64,000 bases of DNA from positions 1,817,546 through 1,881,545 of the forward strand of contig NZ_BSOT01000005.1 of assembly GCF_030160655.1 (NCBI RefSeq), given 5' to 3'. This stretch comes from Agaribacter marinus. GTDB taxonomy: Bacteria; Pseudomonadota; Gammaproteobacteria; Enterobacterales; Alteromonadaceae. This document shows positions 27,095-36,256 of the stretch, piece after piece (the stretch's first letter is position 1; the number at the start of each line of letters is the position of its first letter). The notes below the pieces were generated by a model. The model did not search any database and was not told where the DNA came from. It saw only the letters and a list, made by a program, of their open reading frames with translations. Made by a program: the position numbers and the translations under genes.

Positions 27095-28500
27095 TGAACA
27101 CCACGATTAGCACTTTGTCCTCAAGTCTTATGGCATCTATCTTGTTAGTTGGTTGCGCAACGGTAGGTCCCGACTATCAAGCACCTAGTATGGAAACAAC
27201 AGCCTCTGCAACCAGCGAACCGTTGCGGTTAGAAACAAAAGTCGCACAACAGTGGTGGCTGCAGTTTAACGATCAAAGCTTAAATGCACTTATCGCGATT
27301 GCTGACCGCCATAACCCTTCGATTGCGATCGCAAAAGCAAATATTGCAAAAGCGTATGCGATTTTTGATGACATCGAAGACAATGACTGGCCAAGTATTG
27401 GTACTAGCGCTACCTATAATGCACAGCGACAAGTTGTTCCTAGCGCACAAAATACGCATGAACGCATGACCTTACGCTCACGTCAGCTAGGGCTGACTGC
27501 AGATTGGGAATTAGACATCGTTGGCAAGTTTGAACGTGCGGAGCAAGCAGCTATAGCAGATGCTGAAGCCGCTTATTACGCATGGCAAGACGCACGCTTA
27601 GCCTTGTTAGCCAATATTGCAAACACCTATGTGCAATATCGTGGACTGCAAGCTCAACTAGCAGTTGCAAAAGATACATTGGATAGCTTGTTGCGCACAG
27701 AATCTATTGTACATAGCCAGGTTCAGGCCGGCTTCGCTACCGAATTGGACGAACTGCGCATAAAAAGCCAAATCGCCAGTGTAAAAGCAGATATTCCATC
27801 AATTAGTGCATCTACTGAAGCCGCACGCCAAATGCTTATTGCTTTCGCTGGCGGAACACAAACATTAATTGGTTTTGATTGGGAATCTCAACAGATACCG
27901 ACGCTTGCTGCGCCGGTCCCTCTGCACCACAGCAAAGGGTTTCTGAAGCAACGTCCAGATGTGCAAGCAGCAGAACGCCGTTTGGCAGCTTCTTCTGCAA
28001 ATATTGGCGTTGTAAGTGCTGATTTGTATCCATCTATATCCCTTAGTGGTTTTTTAGGCTTCTTCTCGACACAAGGCAAAATATTGTCAAGTAATGCTAA
28101 AGCGTGGTCAATTGCCCCTGAGGTTAGTTGGCAAGCCTTTGATTTAGACTCAGTCAGAGCAAGAATACGGGCCGCCGATGCAGACCACCAAGCAAACTTT
28201 GCACGTTTTGAACAAACCGTCATAAGCGCTATAGCTGAAACCAAAACAGCCCTGTCTAACTACACCCAGTTGCAACACAGAGTAAATGCATTAATCGAGG
28301 AAGAAAGCGCCAACAAAAAAGCGCTATCGCTAGCACAATATCAATATGAAAACGGCAGTATTGACTTACTTGGCCTATTGGATGTTGAAAGACAGTGGCT
28401 AGCGTCACGGCAACGGCAAGTAGATGCGCGCACTCAAATGACAAATTCATTGATTACAATTTATACTGCGTTAGGAGGAGGGCTACTGATGGAGTCATAA
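27094..28500 (+). CDS. RND efflux outer-membrane factor (NodT/OprM-type lipoprotein)
   Basis: 468 aa TolC-like channel. The lipobox is LLVGC near residue 21, followed by VGPDYQAP, the standard start of OprM-family lipoproteins. Two OEP repeats follow (AQQWWLQFNDQSLNALIAIA and LKQRPDVQAAERRLAASSANIGV). It overlaps the permease stop codon by one base and completes the pump. A long-loop terminator follows. Confidence 0.93.
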   Translation: MNTTISTLSSSLMASILLVGCATVGPDYQAPSMETTASATSEPLRLETKVAQQWWLQFNDQSLNALIAIADRHNPSIAIAKANIAKAYAIFDDIEDNDWPSIGTSATYNAQRQVVPSAQNTHERMTLRSRQLGLTADWELDIVGKFERAEQAAIADAEAAYYAWQDARLALLANIANTYVQYRGLQAQLAVAKDTLDSLLRTESIVHSQVQAGFATELDELRIKSQIASVKADIPSISASTEAARQMLIAFAGGTQTLIGFDWESQQIPTLAAPVPLHHSKGFLKQRPDVQAAERRLAASSANIGVVSADLYPSISLSGFLGFFSTQGKILSSNAKAWSIAPEVSWQAFDLDSVRARIRAADADHQANFARFEQTVISAIAETKTALSNYTQLQHRVNALIEEESANKKALSLAQYQYENGSIDLLGLLDVERQWLASRQRQVDARTQMTNSLITIYTALGGGLLMES

Positions 28501-28511
28501 CGCAAAGCTAT

Positions 28512-28575
28512 AAAGGTACCCAAGCGCTAGCGAGTTTAGTTAGCATTGTCTCCTCAACAATATTGGGTACCTTTT
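28512..28575 (+). terminator. Likely terminator of the RND efflux operon
   Basis: AAAGGTACCCAA (28512-28523) and TTGGGTACCTTT (28563-28574) are perfect 12-bp arms around a 39-nt loop, with a TTTTCTTT tail. They lie 12 bp past the channel gene. The loop is long for an intrinsic terminator. Confidence 0.6.
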
Positions 28576-28633
28576 CTTTAATTTACAAAACAATACTCCA
28601 TGCTAAGCAACCCCACAGAACTAAGGTGCGTAA

Positions 28634-28666
28634 CAAATAAAAAGGGCTGGCACTATGGCCAACCCT
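28634..28666 (-). terminator. Terminator of the collagen-like lipoprotein gene
   Basis: On the minus strand AGGGTTGGC pairs with GCCAGCCCT (one G-U pair, 6-nt loop; 28666 down to 28643), followed by TTTTATTT. It lies 26 bp past the stop codon. Confidence 0.8.
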
Positions 28667-28691
28667 AATCGTTAATGTATTGAAATGTTGC

Positions 28692-30176
28692 TTAGAGCAA
28701 ACGTTGGACAATTGGACAGTTAATAATAATGCCATTTGATCCGTATGGACTGCCACCAGGTCCGGTTAAGAACCCTCGCTCGACCATGCCAAGTATGGCA
28801 AATTCTTCAGTCATTCTAGCACGGTAGCCGTTATCAATCGCTTCTTGTGTCCACTCACCTAAGTTTAAATCCCAAAGTGGTGAATAGTCAGTTGCAACTG
28901 TGGGAATACCACCAAGTACCTGTAACGGACCGCCTTCGCCAAGAATTGCACTGTTAAAACCTTGTCGTTGAGGGTGAACCATACCGTCAGGATCATTGGT
29001 TGCGCCATTGGTAAATCCAAATATACGCTCAATTCCGCTAAAGAGTGAGTCATCACGGCCTACGGGAATATTTGCAAGCGCCGGTGCAAACACTGCGCCT
29101 TCAAGTGCAGCAGGTAAATCTACAGAGGCATCTGTCGATAAGTAAAGCACAGGCCGTCCAAAACTAAAGCCAACCGCAAGTTCTAAGGTCACCGTGCCTG
29201 GCTCACCGTCTTCACCGGGGCAAATACTCACTACACTGTCATGCAAAATTGCGCGTGCGGCTTCTTCCTCATCTTCTGAAATACCATCGCAATACGGCGA
29301 CAAGTCATCTTCGTCAGTGTTGAATGAAATCATTGGGGCATTGTAAATATGATCCCTTGCGTTAGAAATTCTGACCAAGGGGCTATAGAAGCCATCTGCA
29401 TCGCCTACATCCGTCCCAATTGCGCCAGGTGTGATTGTTAACGCCGAAATTAGATTATTTGTTCCCGATGTATCGGTTGAACTAGATTCAATGCTTCTCA
29501 CAGAAGAAAAATCTACAGCACCACCGGTGGTCACCAACACACCATCTTCATCATAAAAGCCGCGACGCACTGCTGACGGCGCAAAGGTATCTCCGGGCGC
29601 AGCGACATCAGTAAAAGCAAGTTTTTCACTGAAGTTTAAGCCCAATGCAGCCGCGTTATCTCTGTCAGAAGTATCGGTTACGATATACCAAAAACGTTGT
29701 CCGTCTTTAGGCCCTCCCGACGCTAGCCTACCTTCATACAAAGGAATGGTTGTAGTGGCCATTTCGCCCGATGTATCGACCGTACCAGATTTCAGTAACT
29801 GCACAGGCCCAATTAATCTAGGGTTGCTGTCTGATGGCGCTGGACCAAAATACGTCACAGGAATATCAGCCCCTACAGAAGGAGGACCCGGTGCAACATC
29901 GTCTTCGTCAGCTTCAAATTCAGCTGGCGAACCTGCTACAAGTTCAAAGGCATTGGTAATGGCAGCGGTTCTGTCAGCAAAGTCCTGAGCTAAACGTCCA
30001 CCTGCGACAGTAATATCTGACTCGGGTGGTACTTCAGCTACAGGGCCTTGCGGACCCGCTGGCCCTTGTTCACCCTGTGGCCCTTGTGGCCCAGTTGCGC
30101 CATCGTCGCCACTACAAGCGGTTAATATCATGCTAACGAAGGTAGCGGTGAGTAATTTTTTGTATTTAATCGTCAT
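28692..30176 (-). CDS. Lipoprotein with collagen-like N-terminus, paralogue of the upstream gene
   Basis: 494 aa. The signal peptide ends in a lipobox (LTACSG, Cys21). A collagen-like Gly-X-Y run of about eight triplets follows (GDDGATGPQGPQGEQGPAGP..., residues ~23-46). The remaining ~440 residues are similar throughout to the protein encoded just upstream: PPSVGADIPVTYFGPAPS, GPVQLLKSG, IPLYEGRL, WYIVTDTSD, and the very C-terminus INCPIVQRLL. I do not recognise the family. A surface-anchored protein with a short stalk is likely. A strong minus-strand terminator follows. The gene is preceded by its paralogue after 35 bp, so the two form one operon. Confidence 0.75.
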   Translation of the reverse strand: MTIKYKKLLTATFVSMILTACSGDDGATGPQGPQGEQGPAGPQGPVAEVPPESDITVAGGRLAQDFADRTAAITNAFELVAGSPAEFEADEDDVAPGPPSVGADIPVTYFGPAPSDSNPRLIGPVQLLKSGTVDTSGEMATTTIPLYEGRLASGGPKDGQRFWYIVTDTSDRDNAAALGLNFSEKLAFTDVAAPGDTFAPSAVRRGFYDEDGVLVTTGGAVDFSSVRSIESSSTDTSGTNNLISALTITPGAIGTDVGDADGFYSPLVRISNARDHIYNAPMISFNTDEDDLSPYCDGISEDEEEAARAILHDSVVSICPGEDGEPGTVTLELAVGFSFGRPVLYLSTDASVDLPAALEGAVFAPALANIPVGRDDSLFSGIERIFGFTNGATNDPDGMVHPQRQGFNSAILGEGGPLQVLGGIPTVATDYSPLWDLNLGEWTQEAIDNGYRARMTEEFAILGMVERGFLTGPGGSPYGSNGIIINCPIVQRLL

Positions 30177-30211
30177 TTTTCTTTCCTCAAATCTTTTAGT
30201 GTGGCGTCGGT

Positions 30212-31417
30212 TTACAAGAAACGGTGAACTATTGGACAGTTAATAATGTTACCGGTTGACCCATACAGTGAACCGCCGGGACCCGTAATAAGCCCGCGTT
30301 CTACCAAGCCTAGGATTTGAAACTCTTCGGTTAAACGTGAAACATAACCACGATCTACGGCATCTTGTGTCCACTCACCTAAGTTGAGATCCCACAGAGG
30401 GCTATAGTCTGTGGCGACTGTTGGAATACCACCTAATACATTTAACGGCGCACCTTCGCCAGACAGTGCACTAAAAAACCCTTGGCGCTGCGGGTTAATT
30501 TGACCGTCGACGTGATTCGTTGGACCATTCGTAAAACCAAAAATACGTTCAACCGCACTAAATAAAGAGTCATCTGAGCCTACCGCAACGTCACGTAAAC
30601 CTGGCGCAAAAATGGCGCCTTCAAGTGCTGCTGGTAACTCGTTGTTTGCGTCTGTCGTAAGATATAAAACAGGCTTTGCAAAGCTAAACCCTGGGGTTAA
30701 ACGCATCGTCACAGTGCCCTCTTCTGGACAGATATTGACGACTTGATCGTGTACTAATGAGTAGTCTGGTGTGGTGTCACAATAATCGAGCTGTTCAGCA
30801 CTCACGTTGTAAGCCACCATTGGTGCATTGTATATGTGATCGCCTGCAGTAATAATTTTGACTAGGGGAGAATATAATTCATCACCTACTGCCCCAGGTT
30901 GAAAGGCTGCGGGAGGGAATGGGTTGTCGTCTGGATTTTCTGCGTTACCCGGAGTAACGATACGTTCGGGTGAAAAGTCGACTGAACCCCAATGAAATTC
31001 TAAAGTGCCATCAAAGCTGGTTTCTGCAATACGCACTGCACGTATGTTATCGGCAAAGGCTAATTTTGCCGCATGGTTTACACCAAGCGCTTTAGCAACG
31101 TCAGCATCTGTTGTATCAGTAATAATGTACCAAATGGATTCACCCGTTTCTTTTAGTCTGCCTTCATACAACGGTAAGGTGATAGTGCCGGCGTCTTCAT
31201 CTAATTCGCCAGAACGAAGCAACTGCACAGGGCCAATTAATTCGGGTTCAACTGTAGACGGCGGTGGACCAAAATATGTAACGGGCACATCTGCGCCAAT
31301 GGACGGTGGTGATGGTCTTACATCGTCATCAGTATCTGCTTCTTGGGCAAACGTTAAACTGGACAACATGGTGGCTGTAAACAATGTCGTGAGCGACAAA
31401 GAAGATAAGGTCTTCAT
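30212..31417 (-). CDS. Secreted paralogue without collagen-like segment
   Basis: 401 aa. An ordinary signal peptide (MKTLSSLSLTTLFTATMLSSLTFA) has no lipobox, so the product is secreted or periplasmic. It is similar along its length to the 494-aa lipoprotein downstream (PPSIGADVPVTYFGPPPS, GPVQLLRSGELD, LPLYEGRL, the C-terminal INCPIVHRFL) but lacks the Gly-X-Y run and ~60 residues of inserts. The acidic composition suits an exported marine protein. Function is unknown. First gene of the two-gene operon, with AAGGATAAATT before the ATG. Confidence 0.75.
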   Translation of the reverse strand: MKTLSSLSLTTLFTATMLSSLTFAQEADTDDDVRPSPPSIGADVPVTYFGPPPSTVEPELIGPVQLLRSGELDEDAGTITLPLYEGRLKETGESIWYIITDTTDADVAKALGVNHAAKLAFADNIRAVRIAETSFDGTLEFHWGSVDFSPERIVTPGNAENPDDNPFPPAAFQPGAVGDELYSPLVKIITAGDHIYNAPMVAYNVSAEQLDYCDTTPDYSLVHDQVVNICPEEGTVTMRLTPGFSFAKPVLYLTTDANNELPAALEGAIFAPGLRDVAVGSDDSLFSAVERIFGFTNGPTNHVDGQINPQRQGFFSALSGEGAPLNVLGGIPTVATDYSPLWDLNLGEWTQDAVDRGYVSRLTEEFQILGLVERGLITGPGGSLYGSTGNIINCPIVHRFL

Positions 31418-32166
31418 AATTTATCCTTGATAGTAGTTGCAACGACCCTGAGTAGCGCTTAGGCGTATCACTACACAGAGTATCTTGGGCGACCGTTTGT
31501 TTTATTGCTATATGGCCGTGGGATAAAGACTACTGTTTGGATGTCACAAAAAACCTGCATAAGAATACTAATTTACTACTAGTTTTCTCACAGGTTTGGG
31601 ATAGAAATAACAGATAAATCACAGAGTTAACGAAAAAGCACCCGCTTTACAGAGTTGTTACATTTGCGTATGAAATCGTTGATTTCGCGAGGAGTTTATC
31701 GCGTAATGAGGCAAGGGGATCTGGTGGCAGAGAAAGCGCAAGCGAGAAATACTCGCCACACTTATTTGCTTTTATTATCTATTAGGAAATTATGCCGAAA
31801 TAAGCACTGACTGATTGCTTAATAATTTCAATTAATTCTTCATCCATATACTGGTATTCATCTGGAATATCGAGCACTTGTATGTCCTTGTAATTTAAAA
31901 GTCGGTTAAATTTTACCTTCAAAGGGAATGAGTAAATAGCTTCCTGCTACTTATCGGACAAGACCTGCAAAGGATAATGATGTAAATGTCATGATGTTTA
32001 CTCCTTTACAGTTAGTTAATGATTTCAGTTTGCCTAAATAATAGGCGGGCGCACAATAATCAGTTTATTTAAATAAAGCAAATAGTGAGTACATATTTGT
32101 TTTTATTAATAATTGCGGCAGAATGAAGTACTGCTAGAAGGAATTTCAAATAAGGTTAGCTGACTA
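31418..32166. other. 750-bp spacer holding gene relics
   Basis: There is no intact gene. Besides the phosphatase tail relic at 31782-31946, the minus strand carries a good ribosome site (AAAGGAG) with an ATG at ~31994 that opens only 13 codons before a stop next to the relic, as if a deletion joined a gene start to another gene's end. AAACCTG/CAGGTTT inverted arms lie near 31551-31608. Otherwise nothing was recognised. Confidence 0.5.
31782..31946 (-). pseudogene. C-terminal relic of a predicted protein-tyrosine phosphatase (COG4551-like)
   Basis: Read on the minus strand, 54 codons give ...FPLKVKFNRLLNYKDIQVLDIPDEYQ and then YMDEELIEIIKQSVSAYF before a stop. This matches the conserved tail of small predicted tyrosine phosphatases (VLDIPDxYxxMDxELxExL). 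A TAG (31947-31949) interrupts the frame directly upstream, and the catalytic N-terminal half with its Cys loop is missing. It is therefore a remnant. Assignment is from motif memory. Confidence 0.55.
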
Positions 32167-32667
32167 ATGCCATTTACACCACTACATATGGGCTCAGGAA
32201 TACTGATTAAATCGCTGTTGCAAGGCGGCTTCAGTTTAATGGTATTTGGCTGGACCCAGATTGTAATGGATATACAACCGTTAATTGTATTGATAACGGG
32301 TGAAGGACATTTACATGGATTTACCCATACTTATGTAGGCGCGGTATTAGTTGCTATTTTTGCCGCGCTAACCGGAAAGCATTTATCAGAACTCGGTTTA
32401 AAATTGCTCAAAATTACCGAGAATAATCTACCAATATCAATCACTTGGAGCGTTGTTTTACTAAGTGCATTTGTTGGTAGTTTCAGCCACGTTCTACTCG
32501 ATAGTATAATGCACGCTGACGTCGAACCGTTCTTTCCATTCACGCAAGACAATCTGTTCTTAGGCATCATCTCTGTTTCAACGTTACACAAAGTATGCAT
32601 ATATAGTGGTTTGATTGGCACGGCGATTTATTTTGGTGTCTCTTGGAAGCTTAAAAAAGACACATGA
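32167..32667 (+). CDS. Integral membrane protein starting MPFTPLHMG (DUF4184/YdjM-like)
   Basis: 166 aa with four likely membrane helices. The opening MPFTPLHMGSG and internal HLHGFTHTYVGA and FSHVLLDSIMHADVEPFFPF supply conserved His and Asp residues in the membrane interface, as in the predicted membrane-bound metal-dependent hydrolases related to YdjM/DUF4184. Catalysis is unproven. The stop overlaps the next gene's start (ATGA), the first link of a five-gene coupled operon ending at 35343. Confidence 0.6.
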   Translation: MPFTPLHMGSGILIKSLLQGGFSLMVFGWTQIVMDIQPLIVLITGEGHLHGFTHTYVGAVLVAIFAALTGKHLSELGLKLLKITENNLPISITWSVVLLSAFVGSFSHVLLDSIMHADVEPFFPFTQDNLFLGIISVSTLHKVCIYSGLIGTAIYFGVSWKLKKDT

Positions 32668-33353
32668 ATTTCGTAAAATACTTACCACTTGCATTAAGTC
32701 TCTTATCTTGCGTCGCGTCAGCACAAGAAAGCATATGCTATGGAACCACATCGAATGGAAAGTTGGAAAATGGCGTCAATTTACCTAGCTCTGGCAAGAA
32801 TTACGTTGAATACAGCACTGTTGCGCGTCTTGCAGGACGCACCTACGTTCACTCGCAAGTAAAAAATATCATCGTTAATGCATATCAATCATTAGAAATA
32901 GAACAACCTAGTAAAATATTCAAATATGCTGAGACAGGTTTCGAAAATGGGGGGCAGTTTAAGCCTCATAAAACGCACCGCAATGGATTATCCGTTGACT
33001 TTATGACTCCTGTCATTGATGAAGCGGGACAATCCGTTCATCTGCCGACACACCCACTAAATAAATTTGGCTATGATATCGAATTTGACGCTAACGACAA
33101 ATATGAAGAATATGCTATAGATTACGTTGCCCTAGCGGCTCATATCGTTGTTTTACATAGAGAAGCTAGTGCGCAAGGAGTAGGCTTGTGGCGAGTTATA
33201 TTCGATCCAAAACTTCAACCAAAGTTATTTGAAACAAAATACGCTAGTTACTTAAAAGAGCACATTCAGTTCTCTAAAAAACGTTCATGGGTAAGGCACG
33301 ATGAGCATTACCACGTTGATTTTGATATACCTTGCAAGGAACTGGTTAGATGA
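32664..33353 (+). CDS. MepA-like penicillin-insensitive murein endopeptidase
   Basis: 229 aa with a signal peptide (MNFVKYLPLALSLLSCVASA). The M74/LAS-type zinc motif is present: THRNGLSVDFM gives His then Asp seven residues on, and HDEHYHVDF near the C-terminus gives the third ligand. GGQFKPH resembles the MepA substrate loop. It is shorter than E. coli MepA (274 aa) and divergent in sequence, so the endopeptidase role (cleaving D-Ala-mDAP cross-links) is inferred. It overlaps both neighbours by 4 bp. Confidence 0.72.
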   Translation: MNFVKYLPLALSLLSCVASAQESICYGTTSNGKLENGVNLPSSGKNYVEYSTVARLAGRTYVHSQVKNIIVNAYQSLEIEQPSKIFKYAETGFENGGQFKPHKTHRNGLSVDFMTPVIDEAGQSVHLPTHPLNKFGYDIEFDANDKYEEYAIDYVALAAHIVVLHREASAQGVGLWRVIFDPKLQPKLFETKYASYLKEHIQFSKKRSWVRHDEHYHVDFDIPCKELVR

Positions 33354-34465
33354 GGAAAGTATTAATACTCGGCGGATATGGAAATTTCGGCAAGCGTATC
33401 GTTGAAAACCTTGCCAAGATTGAAAATATCATCATATATGTTGCGGGTAGAAACCGAGACAAGGCAACTGCCTGTATTAATCAATTAAAGGCCAATTCAG
33501 CCGCAAATCTAGTACCCTTGACGATTGACATTTTTGCGTCTGATTTTGAGGAGCGGCTAAAAACACTTTCACCTTACTTGGTTATTCATACAAGTGGGCC
33601 ATTTCAAGGCCAAGATTATCGTGTACCTAAGGCCTGCATTGAAGCCAATGCGCATTACATTGACCTAGCTGACGACCGTCGTTTTGTTTGTGATATTGCT
33701 AAGCTAAATACGCACGCCAAAGAAAAAGAAGTATTGGTCGTTAGCGGCGCGAGCTCCGTCCCCGGATTATCTTCAGCTGTTGTCGAGCATTATCAAGCGC
33801 AATTTAAATCATTGACATCTATTGATTTAGCTATTGCACCGGGCAATAAAGCAGAGCGAGGGTTAGCGACGGTAGAAGCCATTCTTTCATACACTGGCCA
33901 CCCGCTACATGCCTTTAAGGATGGTCGCTGGCAAGATGTATTTGGTTGGATGGACTCAAACGTAAATGACTTTGGCGGGATTGTTGGTAAACGGCATTTA
34001 GCTAATGTTGATGTACCTGATTTGGAGTTATTTCCTGAACGGTACAGCGTCACTGAACGAGTGACTTTTCAAGCTGGCTTAGAATTGTCTATTTTGCATA
34101 AAACAATGGTGGGCATGGCTACTTTGGCAAAAAAAGGGTTCGTGAAAAACTGGGCACCAATGGCAAAGTCGATTGTAACAGCTAGTAAGCTGTTTTTGCC
34201 ATTTGGCACGGACAACGGCGCAATGGAGGTTTTACTGAAAGGTATTGACCAAAATGACAACGAGAAGAGCATTAAATGGCGCTTATACGCACCCAACGGA
34301 AATGGGCCATATATTCCTACTTTATCCACGATAATTCTGGCAAAAAAACTATTAGAAACTAACACCACGGACGCTGGCGCTAAGCCCTGTGTCGGCCTAT
34401 TTAAACTAAGTGATTTTGCGCCATATTTTGATGTGCTAGACATCCATTCTGAAACGCAATTGTAA
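33350..34465 (+). CDS. Saccharopine dehydrogenase-like NAD(P)-binding protein
   Basis: 371 aa with an N-terminal Rossmann fold (VLILGGYGNFGKRIVENLAK), the next strand YVAGRNRDKA, and a GPFQGQDYRVPKACIEANAHYIDLADD segment typical of the Sacchrp_dh_NADP family. Such short proteins next to DUF2269 and DoxX-like genes are not lysine enzymes. The reaction is unknown. The start overlaps the preceding stop (ATGA), and DUF2269 follows after 8 bp. Confidence 0.8.
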   Translation: MRKVLILGGYGNFGKRIVENLAKIENIIIYVAGRNRDKATACINQLKANSAANLVPLTIDIFASDFEERLKTLSPYLVIHTSGPFQGQDYRVPKACIEANAHYIDLADDRRFVCDIAKLNTHAKEKEVLVVSGASSVPGLSSAVVEHYQAQFKSLTSIDLAIAPGNKAERGLATVEAILSYTGHPLHAFKDGRWQDVFGWMDSNVNDFGGIVGKRHLANVDVPDLELFPERYSVTERVTFQAGLELSILHKTMVGMATLAKKGFVKNWAPMAKSIVTASKLFLPFGTDNGAMEVLLKGIDQNDNEKSIKWRLYAPNGNGPYIPTLSTIILAKKLLETNTTDAGAKPCVGLFKLSDFAPYFDVLDIHSETQL

Positions 34466-34473
34466 GGAGTCTA

Positions 34474-34947
34474 ATGGAATATTATTTAACCCTAAAACTG
34501 ATTCACATATTAGCTGCGGTAGTGGTGACTGGCACGGGTGCCGGTATTGCCTTTTTTATGTTCATGGCCAATCGTTCCAATAATCCCCAAGCCATCTATG
34601 TTACTGCGCAACACGTTATCCTTGGGGATTGGTTTTTTACTACACCCGCAGTGATCACCCAAATAACAACAGGAATATTACTGATGAACTTACGAGGCTA
34701 TTCTTATAGCTCTCCTTGGTTTTACTGGGTAATTGGCCTATTCGCTTTTATTGGTATTTGTTGGTTACCGGTCCTTCGTATTCAGTACCGATTACGAGCA
34801 TTGGCAAAAATATCCGTTGATTCCAATAACGTCATACCTGAATTCAAATCCTTAATGAGAACTTGGACATTACTTGGTATTCCTGCATTTAGCGCTATTT
34901 TAGCGATCTTCTGGCTAATGGTATTTAAACCATTTCCAGTTGCTTAA
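34474..34947 (+). CDS. DUF2269 integral membrane protein
   Basis: 157 aa with four helices. It starts YYLTLKLIHILAAVVVTGTGAG with a conserved His in helix 1 and contains HVILGDWFFTTPAVITQITTGILLM and a Trp-rich third helix, the DUF2269 pattern. The family has no proven function; a haem or redox membrane role has been suggested. AAGGAG lies before the ATG. It belongs to the coupled operon with the saccharopine-dehydrogenase-like and DoxX-like genes. Confidence 0.78.
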   Translation: MEYYLTLKLIHILAAVVVTGTGAGIAFFMFMANRSNNPQAIYVTAQHVILGDWFFTTPAVITQITTGILLMNLRGYSYSSPWFYWVIGLFAFIGICWLPVLRIQYRLRALAKISVDSNNVIPEFKSLMRTWTLLGIPAFSAILAIFWLMVFKPFPVA

Positions 34948-34956
34948 GGAGAGTTA

Positions 34957-35343
34957 ATGAAACCAATTACCCAAGAAGTTTTGCATCGTGCAGCAATATA
35001 TTCATTGGCAATGTTATGGATATTTACGGGGCTTACATCACTATTTTTTTCACCTGACATTGGCTATCAGATATTAGCTAGCGCCGGCCTATTTGGCACT
35101 TTAGCTGATATATCTGTAATTGGTGGTGGTGCGCTGGATATCGCGCTTGGCTTGTGGCTGCTAACGTCATTCAGAATCAAGTTATGTTGTTTGATACAAG
35201 TCGCAGTAATAGTGTTTTATATGGTGTTATTAACATTTATTGATGCAGCCTTTTGGTTGCATCCATTTGGACCAGTAACCAAGAACTTTCCAATTCTAGT
35301 CCTGATTATATTTGTATATAGTTGGCATCAAGACAAGGGATGA
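34957..35343 (+). CDS. DoxX-like membrane protein
   Basis: 128 aa with four membrane helices. Recognisable parts are LAMLWIFTGLTSLFFSPDIGYQIL, GGGALDIALGLWLL and the C-terminal WLHPFGPVTKNFPILVLIIF, the DoxX_3 pattern. Last gene of the operon, 9 bp after DUF2269, with AAGGAG before the ATG. Function is unknown; the family is tied to membrane redox processes. Confidence 0.75.
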   Translation: MKPITQEVLHRAAIYSLAMLWIFTGLTSLFFSPDIGYQILASAGLFGTLADISVIGGGALDIALGLWLLTSFRIKLCCLIQVAVIVFYMVLLTFIDAAFWLHPFGPVTKNFPILVLIIFVYSWHQDKG

Positions 35344-35500
35344 ATACTTAACGTGACACAAGGAATATAAAATAAAAAAGGCCTACCTAAATATCCAAAC
35401 TGCCTAGAAAGCAACAGCGCCTATAAGTTTATTTATTATACAAGTGGTACACATTTAGCATGGTTACTTTAACTCTTCCATTCAAATAACGTGTATAAAC

Positions 35501-36151
35501 ATGACTGCTATCAATAACGCTGTGCTAAATACCGATTTTTCTCATTCAAACGGTGTCGCTGTGACAGAGCAAACATCAGATGGGAGCAACAAAAAAAACA
35601 TCTCGTCGGGCAATAAAAGTGGAGCTGATTCAGTAGCAATTTCAAGTAGAGCTCAGAACATTCAAAAATTGAACGAAGAGTTTTTTGCACAAGGTTTTGC
35701 GTCCTTTAGTATAACGACGGATTTTGTTACGAGACTAGAAGAATATGGTCTTGTTACTGCTGAAGAGGCTAGTGGATTGATTAACCGTGTGGGAGGAAGC
35801 GAAAATGAGGCTAAATCGGCTAACTCACCAACCATTAACGAATTCATCGATTTTATTAATGACTATTCTGCTTCATTAGAAAATGATGACCCACAACACT
35901 CATTGATTGATATTTTACAACAAGCCAAAGAGGCACTTGAAAATTTAAGTGGAAACAACAAAGCCATAAATATTTCGAGTGTTACTGGACAGCTTCAGTC
36001 ATATATTGATACCCATAGCGACGAAATTAAAGATACCGACAAAAAAACATTTGAACAAATAGTTTCCGCACTAGAACTTGCCGATATTTTGACACCAAGT
36101 AAAAATGCGACTAAGCAGGTAGAGAATTATCTTTCCATTACAAAGTTCTAA
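35501..36151 (+). CDS. Hypothetical acidic protein, helical
   Basis: 216 aa without signal peptide or membrane segment. A Ser/Asn-rich N-terminus is followed by GADSVAISSRAQNIQKLNEEFF, a pattern seen in flagellar-region or hook-associated proteins, then mostly helical acidic sequence. I do not recognise a family. There is no strong ribosome site before the ATG. A 12-bp inverted repeat (36169-36180 / 36231-36242, 11 of 12 matching) follows the stop. Confidence 0.5.
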   Translation: MTAINNAVLNTDFSHSNGVAVTEQTSDGSNKKNISSGNKSGADSVAISSRAQNIQKLNEEFFAQGFASFSITTDFVTRLEEYGLVTAEEASGLINRVGGSENEAKSANSPTINEFIDFINDYSASLENDDPQHSLIDILQQAKEALENLSGNNKAINISSVTGQLQSYIDTHSDEIKDTDKKTFEQIVSALELADILTPSKNATKQVENYLSITKF

Positions 36152-36166
36152 CGTTTAGAGCAAACG

Positions 36167-36244
36167 TATATTGGCCTATTGATAATTCGTGTATCCATGC
36201 CTTACCAGGCTGGTTGTACCTAACTATTGTAATAGGCCTATATT
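36167..36244. repeat. Imperfect inverted repeat between hypothetical gene and GST
   Basis: TATTGGCCTATT (36169-36180) and AATAGGCCTATA (36231-36242) pair at 11 of 12 positions over a 50-nt spacer. It may be a long-loop terminator for the convergent genes. Confidence 0.4.
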
Positions 36245-36256
36245 CGCGGAAAGTTA

